Source: Candidatus Poseidoniaceae archaeon
GTDB lineage: Archaea; Thermoplasmatota; Poseidoniia; Poseidoniales; Poseidoniaceae
Assembly (NCBI GenBank): GCA_949372875.1
Contig: CASIAW010000004.1
Span: 175,247-239,246, forward strand
Length of the DNA stretch: 64,000 bases
Reading direction: 5' to 3'
Each line of letters starts with the position of its first letter. The first letter of the stretch is position 1. The translations under genes and the position numbers were made by a program. Of the stretch, positions 8,973 through 19,200 are shown piece after piece. The notes under the pieces are model-generated. The model saw only the letters and a program-made list of their open reading frames with translations. It made no database searches and had not been told where the DNA came from.

Positions 8973-11776
8973 TAATTTTCACCTTCCATGTGTCGTTGTT
9001 CTTTCTTCAACCAAGCTCGTCCTGCAAGTCCAAGTTCTGCAAGTTGCTCAGGGTCTGGTTCTGTGGCAGTACGCCAACCTTCGACTTGGTCTTCTAGCGG
9101 TATAGTCGGATCGAAGCCAAACAACACACCGTTCACATAGGGACTCGTGTCTTCTGTTCGCTGACGTGCTTTGTCACGAATCTTGTGTTCTTGAGCACGA
9201 GCAACAAGAGTGGGTTGTAATGCTCCGTGAGTAAGACGGGGTGAAGGCAAATCTGTAGGATCTTCATGTTCCGAAGCCTTGAGTGCTTTTTCAATGCCTT
9301 TGAAGACAACATCCGGCGTTAGAGGCAAGTCCCGCAATCGTATTCCAATCGCATCATAAACAGCATTTACAACCGCTGGGAGAATTGGAAGCAAGGGTCC
9401 TTCGCCTGCTTCTTTAGCACCGAACGGACCTTCCGGGTCACACGATTCGATAATGATTGGTTCGACATGCGGCATCTCATATACCGAGGGAATCTTGTAG
9501 TCCAAAAGATTTGGATTTTGCAAATGACCTGTTCGACCATACACCATCTTCTCGGAGAGCACTTGGCCTAATCCCATGTGGCATGAGCCAATGATTTGAC
9601 CCTTTACCGCTAATGGGTTGAGGGCTTTCCCACAATCGTGAGCAGCCCAAACATTGGTACACTTAATCAAACCAGTTTCGACATCCACATCGACTTCAGC
9701 AACATAGGCTGAGAACGAATAAGCGGGAGCCAAACCTGCTGCCGCACCCTTGTGAACGCCTCCCATAGGCGGAGAGCGATATGCGCCACTTGCAATCAAA
9801 GCCCCTTTGTCTTCCTGTGCCTTGTGAAGGGCTTTGAGGTAGGAGACCCCAATTGCAGGGTCGTGTTTGTAGTAAATACGCCTGTCATTCAGAACCAGGT
9901 TATTCGGATGATAACCGAGAATCTCCCATGCCGCATTGAGTAACTGCTCTCGGATTTCAAGTGCTGCACGGATTGCTGCGTTTGCATTCATGAACGTAAC
10001 CCGGCTTGAGTAAGAACCCAAATCAACAGGAGAAGTATCGCTTTCGTGACTGCGCACGTGAATCATTTCAATTGGAAGCGCAAGAACTTCGGAAACGACT
10101 TGGGCAACAGCTGTCGTCGAACCTTGACCAATGTCTGCAGCGCCGGTATGCACCGTTACGCCTCCATCCATGTCGACTTGCATGTGAACTGTTGCGTGGG
10201 GGAATCGGTTGGGATCCCAGTGAATCGGCAACCCTGAACCAGAGATGAAAAAGCCACAACCGATTCCAATGCCCTTGCCAAGTGGTAATTGGCGGAATTT
10301 GTCGTCCCAATTGGACCCTTCACGGACCTTTTCGAGTGCTTCACGCATGCCATTGGAGGTAATTCTGAAGCCACTGATTGTTCGACTGTGTGGAGGGAGG
10401 AGATTCGCTAATCTCAAATCTATTGGATCAACTTTCATTGTCTCTGCCATTTCATCTAAGCCGACTTCAACCGCACATCGCGTGTTGACTGCACCGTGGC
10501 CTCGCATTGCACCCGAAGCAGGTTTATTGGTCCAAACACGAGCACCGGTGTAGTGAAATGAGCCTAATTCATATGGAGCAGTAGCCAATACTCCGTTGTA
10601 ATACGAAGTGACGTGTCCGAATGATGCAAAACCTCCCCCATCGATGAGTGCATCGATGTCAAAACCAGAGATTCGAGCATCTTCATCAGCCGTCATTTTC
10701 ACTTCGATGTGACTTGGGTGTCGCCCTCGATTAATCCAATACACTTCTTCTCTGTCAAACGTAATTCGAACAGGTCGGCCAGATTTTCGCGATAAAATAG
10801 CAGCACACATTTCATGAGGGAACGGGTCAGATTTACCACCAAATCCTCCGCCGACAAAAGTGCGGATGACATTGATTTGGTGCATTGGAACTTCAAGAAC
10901 AGTTGAAAGGGCCCGATGTGTGTAATGAGGGACTTGTTGGGGGGTATACAGTTGTAGGCGGCCATTTGGATCCCAGTGAGCGACGACAGCATGCGGTTCG
11001 GTGAAACCGTGATGAACACCAGCCATATTCCATTTCCCATGGGATGCAGCATGTGGCTTTTCGACCAGCGAACGGTCTCCGAATTCTTGGAAAACTCGCT
11101 TTTGCACGTTGGTCTTTGCCAAATGATACTTGCCTCTCCAGTGAATCGGCTCGTCAGCATCTTCCAGTCCCTTTTTAGGGTCGAAAACTGGTTCAAGGAC
11201 TTCCCATTCAACATCAAATAAATTGAGGGCTTCAAGAGCTGTTGCTTCATCAATTGCAGCGACACACGCGACCAGGTCACCAACGTGGCGAACTTTTTCC
11301 ACTGCCATAGCATGTTCATCCTTCGTAACAGGAAGAACTCCAAAACGATGAGGGGAGTCAGCACCGGTTGCCACTGCCAATACGCCAGGAAGTGCTTCTA
11401 CACGAGATGTATCGATTGACTTAATTTTCGCATAGTGATGAGGGGAACGTAAAATCTTACCAATCACTTCGTTTGGGAGACGGACATCGTCTCCATACCA
11501 TGCCTGGCCGGTCACTTTAGCGTTTGAATCAACCAAAGGCATCTCTTTTCCGACGCTGGTGCCGGTTCTGACACGGTCGTGAATATGAGAGCCTGCAGGT
11601 TGCGGTTCTTTTCCGCCAACGGATTCGGGAATAAAATCCAGATCTCTAGTTGACATCTTTGGCCTTGAGCCCCCAGAACCTGGAGGAGGGAAGGCTTGCT
11701 TTCCAGCAACTCGCTTACCATCTTTACGAGTGGTTCCACCAGATGCACCTGGTTGCTGACGATATCCTCCAGACAT
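8972..11776 (-). CDS. Molybdenum hydroxylase large (molybdopterin) subunit
   Basis: Catalytic subunit of the xanthine oxidase family. After a Gly-rich, basic N-terminal stretch of about 60 residues, the hammerhead part starts (LRSPHHYAKIKSIDTSR; RFGVLPVTKDEHAM), close to 4-hydroxybenzoyl-CoA reductase alpha. The cofactor loop FVGGGFGGKSD and the catalytic GAKEAGEGP with its glutamate are present. A GTG at 11785 overlaps the previous stop, but GGTGA stands before the ATG at 11776, which I prefer. A C-terminal tail of about 85 charged residues goes beyond the usual end. Expected to be cytosolic; substrate unknown. Confidence 0.92.
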   Translation of the reverse strand: MSGGYRQQPGASGGTTRKDGKRVAGKQAFPPPGSGGSRPKMSTRDLDFIPESVGGKEPQPAGSHIHDRVRTGTSVGKEMPLVDSNAKVTGQAWYGDDVRLPNEVIGKILRSPHHYAKIKSIDTSRVEALPGVLAVATGADSPHRFGVLPVTKDEHAMAVEKVRHVGDLVACVAAIDEATALEALNLFDVEWEVLEPVFDPKKGLEDADEPIHWRGKYHLAKTNVQKRVFQEFGDRSLVEKPHAASHGKWNMAGVHHGFTEPHAVVAHWDPNGRLQLYTPQQVPHYTHRALSTVLEVPMHQINVIRTFVGGGFGGKSDPFPHEMCAAILSRKSGRPVRITFDREEVYWINRGRHPSHIEVKMTADEDARISGFDIDALIDGGGFASFGHVTSYYNGVLATAPYELGSFHYTGARVWTNKPASGAMRGHGAVNTRCAVEVGLDEMAETMKVDPIDLRLANLLPPHSRTISGFRITSNGMREALEKVREGSNWDDKFRQLPLGKGIGIGCGFFISGSGLPIHWDPNRFPHATVHMQVDMDGGVTVHTGAADIGQGSTTAVAQVVSEVLALPIEMIHVRSHESDTSPVDLGSYSSRVTFMNANAAIRAALEIREQLLNAAWEILGYHPNNLVLNDRRIYYKHDPAIGVSYLKALHKAQEDKGALIASGAYRSPPMGGVHKGAAAGLAPAYSFSAYVAEVDVDVETGLIKCTNVWAAHDCGKALNPLAVKGQIIGSCHMGLGQVLSEKMVYGRTGHLQNPNLLDYKIPSVYEMPHVEPIIIESCDPEGPFGAKEAGEGPLLPILPAVVNAVYDAIGIRLRDLPLTPDVVFKGIEKALKASEHEDPTDLPSPRLTHGALQPTLVARAQEHKIRDKARQRTEDTSPYVNGVLFGFDPTIPLEDQVEGWRTATEPDPEQLAELGLAGRAWLKKEQRHMEGEN

Positions 11777-11781
11777 AACAA

Positions 11782-12384
11782 TCACCGTGCATGGCCAGGA
11801 GGCATATTGGGTTCATCGGGCCCTTCGGGATGAGGGTCTGGATGAGGGTCACTTGCTGGAGCAGGTCCTGCCACTTCGCCACGATGTATGGCTGCTGCTC
11901 CTTGAATCGATTCAATGATTTGCTGATACCCAGTGCAACGGCAAAGGTTTCCGTCAATTGCACAGGCGATATCTTGGTCTGTCGGGGTGTCGTTTTCATT
12001 CAATAACGCTTGAGCACTGATGAGGAACCCTGGAGTGCAAAAGCCACATTGAGAACCGCCATATTCCGCAAAGCAGGCCTGTATTGGTGCAAGGTGAGCA
12101 CCATCTGCCAATCCTTCGACTGTGATGATTGATGCTCCTTCAACTTGACCTGCAAGGCAGAGACAAGAGAGCCGTGGCGCACCGTCAACCATGACCGTAC
12201 AACATCCACAGGTGCCAAGATCGCATCCTCTTTTGACGCCAAGTGTTCCCACTTTGTCACGCAGAACATCAAGAAGAACTGCATTGGATGGAGCCAAGAC
12301 TTCAACAGGGGTACCATTGACTTCTGCAGACCAGATTTTATTCTCCGGAGCAGGTATCATCTCTATGTGTTCACTACCCACCAT
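11782..12384 (-). CDS. Molybdenum hydroxylase small 2Fe-2S subunit
   Basis: Two 2Fe-2S sites: the plant-ferredoxin-like CDLGTCGCCTV and the helical CGFCTPGF ... CRCTGYQ motif, at the usual spacing for the CoxS/XdhA family. About 160 residues form the normal subunit; a Pro/His/Asp-rich tail (DPHPDPHPEGP) of about 25 residues is added at the C terminus. It is the first gene of the three-subunit operon and is followed directly by the large subunit. The product passes electrons from the Mo site to FAD. Confidence 0.94.
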   Translation of the reverse strand: MVGSEHIEMIPAPENKIWSAEVNGTPVEVLAPSNAVLLDVLRDKVGTLGVKRGCDLGTCGCCTVMVDGAPRLSCLCLAGQVEGASIITVEGLADGAHLAPIQACFAEYGGSQCGFCTPGFLISAQALLNENDTPTDQDIACAIDGNLCRCTGYQQIIESIQGAAAIHRGEVAGPAPASDPHPDPHPEGPDEPNMPPGHAR

Positions 12385-12469
12385 AATCAGTCCCCAAAGG
12401 TGCGTGGTGATGCCTGCATATCAACATACGGGATACTCGTGAATGCCGACACTCAAACTCGTGGTTCAA

Positions 12470-14071
12470 TTAAGCCGAGGATGACAGGCGCCTTTGGACC
12501 GATTCGACATCATCTTTTCCTGCCGGAGGGTCAATCCAATCCTCATCGCCGGGCAAAATAAGCCCTTCACCCAAACCAACCAATCGGCCAGCAAGACGGC
12601 GTTGACGAACAACCAATTCCTCCCAGTTATTTTCATCGTCCTTCCAAGCTTTCCAACGTTGAAGTTGGCGTGTTTTGACAACTAAACGAGCATACAGTCG
12701 TAGATGCAACTTTGCTGAAGTGGGCCACCACAAGAAAAAGATGATCGATACCAACACAAATGGTAAATCGGTCAGTGCCGCCAACAGGTAATGCATTTGT
12801 AGAAACTCGTTAACAGGGCTGTCAGTTGAAAGAAGCAACCAAGTCAAGACGCCTGAAGCTATGATCCACCAAAGTGGGAAAAATATCACGGCTGAAATTA
12901 CTTTAAGTGTACCAATAATCGACTGGTCTGCACCTCGCTTTTTCATGATTTTAACGGCTGTAGCATTGGCCCGATAGGGGACAAGATTACCAAATACGGC
13001 GCTCCAAGAAATGAGTCCAAACATCCAAACTGCTGACCATGCCCATGAAACGAACAATTTTGCTGAAGCACTTCTTGTGAGACGGTCAGGGCGAGCATCG
13101 ACGTCCAGGGGAGTCAAATTTCGCTGTTCGAGTTGTTCAAAGTGTTGTTCGCAATCATCCACCATTTTGGTGGTCGTAGAAGGATCCTTGGATGCTAAGT
13201 ATTCCCACCCAGCACGAACACGGCGAGCACCCATTACCGATTCAGCATACGTTGGTTTGACTAATTTTCCGCCAGTCTGGCGTATTTTCTCTGCGTAAGC
13301 CAAACTCCGTCCTTTCCAAATGAGTGTTCGTTCCCTCCATGTCGTCTTCGAAAGGCTAGCACGCTTGAGTTCTGTCTCAATAGCATCGGTGACTTCACTA
13401 ACCCATACTCGATCAATGCGATCTAATTCTTCTTCATCTTCAATGAGCACTGGGATTTCTCGGAAATCCATGACCCGTTCTACGATAACGGCTGCTCTTT
13501 CACGGAAAGTTTGTGATTCGGAATAATGCAGTCCTACCGGAACCAGTTGCGGTTGTGGTTTCCCTTCGATTTGGGCTTTTCGCCGAGCAGCGAGTAAGAT
13601 TCGGGCCGCACCAGAACGTGCTCTTTTGACTGTTGAATCAGTGTGCGTTGTCCCTTCAGGGAAAATAATTAATCGACCACCATTCGCAACTACGGATGCG
13701 ACGCTGTCCAGTTGCTGCCGGTTTCGGTTTTTGGAGCCGGCTTGGTCGGTCGAGTCTTGGGAGCGTTCGATAGGAACCGCACCTGCACCTCGAATCAATC
13801 GCCCTAAAATTGGAACTTTGAACAGCGTATGTTTGGCAATCATCGAAAGTTTCCCTGGTAGAGATGCATGCATGAGCATCGGGTCAATCAATCCACTAGG
13901 GTGCCAAGAAATGAAGATGACACCTCCTTCAGGAGGTATGTTTTCATCATCAACAATATTGATTTCACGGAACCAAATACTGACGATGGAGCGCGATAAG
14001 CGACGCATGAGCCGGTAGATTCGATTGATTTTCGGATGGCCTTTTCCTGAAGGGTCTTTCGGCCAGCGCAT
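12470..14071 (-). CDS. Phospholipid acyltransferase, PlsC/GPAT-like
   Basis: Transfers acyl groups to (lyso)glycerophosphate. The acceptor motif is SWHPSGLIDPM, a His-x5-Asp spacing like the Gpt2-type branch of the LPLAT family rather than the common His-x4-Asp; LIIFPEGTTH is the second block. The catalytic domain covers about residues 35-250; the C-terminal half carries four hydrophobic helices in two pairs (about 330-365 and 385-450), so the enzyme is membrane-bound. Archaeal core lipids are ether-linked, so an ester-lipid enzyme in this genome is notable, and GpsA is encoded 24 kb away. Start ATG at the first available site. Confidence 0.85.
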   Translation of the reverse strand: MRWPKDPSGKGHPKINRIYRLMRRLSRSIVSIWFREINIVDDENIPPEGGVIFISWHPSGLIDPMLMHASLPGKLSMIAKHTLFKVPILGRLIRGAGAVPIERSQDSTDQAGSKNRNRQQLDSVASVVANGGRLIIFPEGTTHTDSTVKRARSGAARILLAARRKAQIEGKPQPQLVPVGLHYSESQTFRERAAVIVERVMDFREIPVLIEDEEELDRIDRVWVSEVTDAIETELKRASLSKTTWRERTLIWKGRSLAYAEKIRQTGGKLVKPTYAESVMGARRVRAGWEYLASKDPSTTTKMVDDCEQHFEQLEQRNLTPLDVDARPDRLTRSASAKLFVSWAWSAVWMFGLISWSAVFGNLVPYRANATAVKIMKKRGADQSIIGTLKVISAVIFFPLWWIIASGVLTWLLLSTDSPVNEFLQMHYLLAALTDLPFVLVSIIFFLWWPTSAKLHLRLYARLVVKTRQLQRWKAWKDDENNWEELVVRQRRLAGRLVGLGEGLILPGDEDWIDPPAGKDDVESVQRRLSSSA

Positions 14072-14173
14072 GGACTAAGCGATAGGTTCTAACTTTTGAG
14101 TGCATCTCCGGAATTTGATCTAATCCGATGATTCAGAAGCTCCAAATTCTATCGCATTCGAAGTGTATTCGCC

Positions 14174-16117
14174 TCAGTCTTCATCTCGCAATGTGTTGAA
14201 GTCAATTCCTGCAAGCGTACCTTCTTCCTTATTGGAAATGATGTTAATCGCAAAGAGGACCAGAACAAAGAGAACAATAAACACGCCAATACCCATGAAA
14301 ATCGATACTCCAGGCATGCTCGTTGAATCAGATTGAGGTTCAAACGCTGAATCGGTATCCATCAACATGATGTTGGCGGAAATAAGAGGAGAGGAACTGT
14401 GTCCTCCAGTATCGTTTGCCTTGATTCCACGAAGAGAGATGGTGTGGTTTCCGTCCAAGTCAATACCTGGGAGATGCTCAAGTTGGTGAATGATGTCAAT
14501 AGCTGCCAGCGTACCACTGGTGTCTCCATCATTGAAACTGTGGATGTTCGACCAATCATCTCGCAAGTGGTTACTGCGCCACTGAACTGTATCGATATTG
14601 CCAAGCGCAGAATACGATAACAATTCATCAGGGAACAAGTGAATTCGGTTGTCTTGACCAATCTCGGTGGAGAGCGCCACATCAAGGGACTTGTCGAAGA
14701 CATAATCTCGTTCTGCGGCCTCATAAACAGCGTCGAGTGCTCGGACTTCGCCATGGCCGTAGACGTTGTTTTGACGGTTCTTTGGAATTGCATCTTCAAT
14801 ACAAGGTTCGTTTGCAGCCATGTAAATACACAATCGGTATGTTGCTGATTCTTGCATGATGTTTTTGATATCAAAAGGCGAAAGGTCTGGATTTGCTTGA
14901 TACATCAAAGCGGCGACACCTGCTGCACCCGGTGTTGCCATGGAAGTTCCAGACATGTCGGTATATTGGTCACCGGTGTTGAAAGCGACAGACATAACGC
15001 TGCTACCAACGTAAGCGATGTTTGGCTTGACCCGTCCTTCTTCTGTTGGACCTTGGCTGGAGTAAACTGCAATAGCAGAATTCTTGTCAAGAGCACCAAC
15101 GGTAATTGCGTCTTCGGCAGAACCCGGAGTACCAATTTGAGCAGAAACGCCGTTGTTACCTGCTGCGATGAAAATTGCAATTCCTGCCGACATCATTTCG
15201 TTGGCGTAGCGATTGACACTGTCATCATCGGATGAAGCCCACTCTGCAAGACCGGGTCCTCCAAGACTCATTGATGCTGCTCGGATGTTGAACTTGTATC
15301 GGTTTTCCACCGTCCACTCCATGCCAGCCATAACAGTAGCAAAGGAACCTGAACCACCTGCATCAAGCACTTTGACACCGACGAGGAAAGCCTGTGGAGC
15401 CATTCCAATGTGTTCGTAATTCGGAGCACCTGTCCCTGCGGTTGTACCTGCACAGTGTGAGCCGTGTCCTTGATCATCGTAGGGGAACACTTCTGTCCCG
15501 TTGGTAAGGCTCGGATTGTTCACAGGGTCATAAAACGCGATAACTTTCGGGTCGTCAGTCGAATTATCATCATCCATGTCATCAAGACTTGCGTGAGCAC
15601 CGTCGATTCCGGTATCGATGATTGCAACAGCAGAGCCTGCCCCATCGTATCCTGTATCTGCCCACACGGTATCAACACCGTGTAGCACTGCAGCATCTCC
15701 GTTATTTACAGCAAGAAGGCCATCCAGTTCAAGCATAACAACGCCAGGAAGTGTTGTAGCATCGAGAATCTGATTGACGGGAACGCGTCCTGCTAGAGCG
15801 TCAATTCCTTCCAAGGTCCACTGATGTTGGAATTCGATTTCTCTCTCGAGCATTGCAACTTCTACATCTCCGGGGGTGTGGTCAAAGTCGATGATTAACG
15901 GAAGTGTATTGTCTTCATCAAGAAAAAGAGGGCTGTCTTTGTGAACTTCAATCATATCTCCAATTCCATTTCCATTTCGATCAACAGTCGTATCCATCCA
16001 CCAGTCGACTTCTTCGGGAGATTCGGACGATTCGGAAATCGGTACGGCCATTGCCAAAGTTGGGAGAACCATAATACTCAAACAGAGTAAAGTTATTGCT
16101 TTTCGTGATGCAAACAT
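14174..16117 (-). CDS. Secreted subtilisin-like serine protease (S8)
   Basis: Signal peptide at residues 1-24 (ending AMA), then an inhibitor-like propeptide region, then the S8 triad: Asp in VAIIDTGIDG, His in GHGSHCAGT, Ser in GTSMATPGAAG. After the catalytic domain comes a beta-rich region of about 150 residues and a C-terminal membrane helix (MGIGVFIVLFVLVLFAI) with a short acidic tail. It is thus a cell-surface protease, fitting the protein-degrading lifestyle ascribed to Marine Group II. It is transcribed away from the giant membrane protein to its right. Confidence 0.93.
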   Translation of the reverse strand: MFASRKAITLLCLSIMVLPTLAMAVPISESSESPEEVDWWMDTTVDRNGNGIGDMIEVHKDSPLFLDEDNTLPLIIDFDHTPGDVEVAMLEREIEFQHQWTLEGIDALAGRVPVNQILDATTLPGVVMLELDGLLAVNNGDAAVLHGVDTVWADTGYDGAGSAVAIIDTGIDGAHASLDDMDDDNSTDDPKVIAFYDPVNNPSLTNGTEVFPYDDQGHGSHCAGTTAGTGAPNYEHIGMAPQAFLVGVKVLDAGGSGSFATVMAGMEWTVENRYKFNIRAASMSLGGPGLAEWASSDDDSVNRYANEMMSAGIAIFIAAGNNGVSAQIGTPGSAEDAITVGALDKNSAIAVYSSQGPTEEGRVKPNIAYVGSSVMSVAFNTGDQYTDMSGTSMATPGAAGVAALMYQANPDLSPFDIKNIMQESATYRLCIYMAANEPCIEDAIPKNRQNNVYGHGEVRALDAVYEAAERDYVFDKSLDVALSTEIGQDNRIHLFPDELLSYSALGNIDTVQWRSNHLRDDWSNIHSFNDGDTSGTLAAIDIIHQLEHLPGIDLDGNHTISLRGIKANDTGGHSSSPLISANIMLMDTDSAFEPQSDSTSMPGVSIFMGIGVFIVLFVLVLFAINIISNKEEGTLAGIDFNTLRDED

Positions 16118-16275
16118 CTTTTCACCATATCATCCCAACAGCCCTCGACTTTTGAACCCATTGAAACAAAGTGTAAGGAGAGATGGAGTGGAAACTTCGC
16201 TTTCGTTAACTGCGTCTAACTCAAATGAACGGGTCAATCATTAAAGCCTCAATGCTAATAGTTCACTTGATTGTT

Positions 16276-19200
16276 ATGCCTGCTCCACGTCGTTCAGCAC
16301 CAAGAAGAGTACCCGCACCCACTCAAAGCCTTTTGGCAAAAGCCAACGTACCGTCACCTGCGGGCAGTATTTTTACAGAATCTGCACCGGTTGAACAACC
16401 ACTGCTCGTCAATCCCCCTGGCGTATCGATTTCTGATTCCAACCGTGCGCTGATGAAGTTCTCACAACTCATCATGATGGGAATTGCTCTTGCAGCAATA
16501 TGGGGTGGGCTGTTCAGCATCGCATTTGCAGAAGGTGCAACAAATAATGACTTCTTAATTATCTTCATAGGAGGACTTGTATCTGCAGGAATCACAATTG
16601 GATGGATTGAAGCTCAAAGCAGAAAAAACGACCATGTACTGTATGAAGTTCAAGATTATATGCTTGGAATTGGATTCTTCTTTGCTACAATCGGCATGAT
16701 ATGGGGTTCTCGTTGGATCATCGGCTTCATCACTGGTGAAGGGTGGACTGAAATTTTCGGTACCGCTGCCGAATTTAATTCAGGTGTGTTGATTGATGCT
16801 ACTACGGGTGAATCAGTCGATTGGCACCCGAATGCCAAAGCAATCTATGTTCAAACAGCCGCTCTCCTCGTCTTAATTTTTGGAGAGATACAGCTACTGA
16901 AGCGGTTCAAAGGCTCCACTGGGTTTGGACGTGCTGTTGCCGCATATGCCCCAATATTAGTACTCGTAGGAGCAGGAATGGGTCCATGGATGACTTGGAC
17001 AGAAAATACGATTTCATACGAAATGGGGCTTTCGGTCATTCTGCTGAGTTTTGCTGCCATGGAAATGGCACTTCGTTCAAATAAAGCACTGAACTTTGTG
17101 GTTGTTGCGGTTGTTTCTGGGATAACCCCCATTTTGTTTGAAGTCTTCAACACAGGTGCAGAAACCAATGGCGCAGGAGGAGCAATGTCTCTGCTCATCT
17201 TCATCATCGCCATTCAAGGCTACTATGCTGCTCGTCAAGAATTACGTTCAGAATTAATACAAAAAGCATCGGTTGTTCTGGTTGGAGAAATCGTTCTCGC
17301 CATGTATATCGCTCGATTAGAAGGGCTTAATTTGCATATTGGCCCATTAAAGTCAACTGAATATGGTCTTGAAAACATCCTCGGTTTGAGCGTCGCACTC
17401 TGGATCGCAGTTCTGATTTTCTACTTCCCTGCAGTTCAACAACGTCGCGTCCCGTGGATGCCAATTGGATTAGCAGCAGCCCTTGTAATGCTGCCAAATG
17501 AAGGCAGTGTCGTACCTTGGGTGATCACACTACTGATGGTACCGTATATGCTGTTTATTGCGAAGGCAACACGACGTTGGGTTGCTGATTATACCTTCGC
17601 AGCCCTCGCTCTGTCCTACTTCTTCACAGATTTCTTCGCCAATATGGGAGACATTCCTCTCTCGGATACTTTTGGATTCAATGGCATGCAAATAGTCATT
17701 CCAATCGCTCTGTTTTGTATCTCTGAATTTGCTCGGCAGAACGACAAAATATCATCTTGGACGCACCTTGTGATGCTCGCTTCACTGGTCCTTTCTCGAA
17801 CAATTCTTCAAGCGGAAGATTGGTTCATGCCGTGGATTTTCGTTGGTTACATGATTTATCTCGCACGCAGTTCCTTTCGTAATATCGAACAAGACAGTTC
17901 TATAGAAGAAAAACTACAAGCGACACTCGTTGTTTTAATTGCGGGTGCATCGGCCATTCTTCTCACCGTTCTTGACCGATTAGAAGTTCCTGAGTTCCTT
18001 CAAAGTCTTCCATTGCCTGAATATTTTAATTACCAAATCTTCATCCTTGGTGCAGTGATTTATGGAGTCTTATATCCCGTTCGGCATCTCGAATTAGATG
18101 CTGGATTGCTGTTTAACTGGACTAAAAGAGCCACTGTTAGCAACACTCCAATCTATGATGCTGCTACAAACTCTTGGACAACATCTCCCGAAAGCTTAGT
18201 GAAAACAGATGACGAATGGATTGAAAGAAACAGTTGGAGTCAATTAACTCGCTTCTCTCTTCTGCTCTCGTTTTTCATGATGAGTTACAGCATTATCACA
18301 ATGGTCAATCCATTCGGAAATGAGTTTGATCCGAAGGGTGCTGAAGAACTTGTTAAAGGCCCATGGTCGCTTTTACTCCTCGCGCCAATCACTGCATTAG
18401 TGCTTGAAATTAAAGCAATGAAGGTCATTTCTTCAGTTGTTCGCTCAGCAGGCGTATGGGTCTTATTCATGACCGCTCTACCTCTAAGCCTCAGTTTCAA
18501 CTCTGTTCGAACCGAGATGCAAACCCATGATGATTATTTTGATACTCAAATCATTCCATTTGCCATCGTGTTGGACCTAATGCTTCTGAGTGCTCCTCTT
18601 TACATCAATCAGTTGATTACAAAGCGAGGCATCGATATTGAATATCTCTCTCCAAAGGCTGACGCTTGGGCAATGCTCGGTCTAGTAGGCCTAGCATGCC
18701 TTGACACTTCGGGTGGATTGTTGTTAATCTCCATGATTGGACTTGTTACGGTACGCAGCGTCAAACACCGTCACGTATGGCCTTTAATGCTCTCACCATT
18801 GGCCCTCTTCCTGTTGAATTCTCATTGGCTTGATTCTGCTGGAATTGGTCGACTTTTGGTTGAAACAATTGATTCGACAAATTATGATTTTACTTCTTAT
18901 GGGTTTTTGACGCTCACTCAGTTGGGCGGCATTCTGTTAACCATACAAATGACGTTTGTGCTGATTATGGACAGTATGTATGTCAAACAAAGTAAAAGTG
19001 AACGCGAACCTTTGCCATGGTTTGGTGTTTGGGGATGGGCTCTGGTCGGTGTACTTGCTGCCACATCAAGCGTCGGATGGATCCCTGCAATTATGTTCGC
19101 CTACCTCATCGTGACTGCATGGAACACTGGGCGGCTTGAAGAAATAGTCGTACTCCACTTAGGACTGTTGTTAAGCCTCATCCTTGGCATGGTTATCGAA

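Noticed and set aside
10699..11364. 221-codon frame inside the molybdenum hydroxylase large subunit
   Set aside because: Shifted frame on the same strand as a well-conserved gene; no domain.
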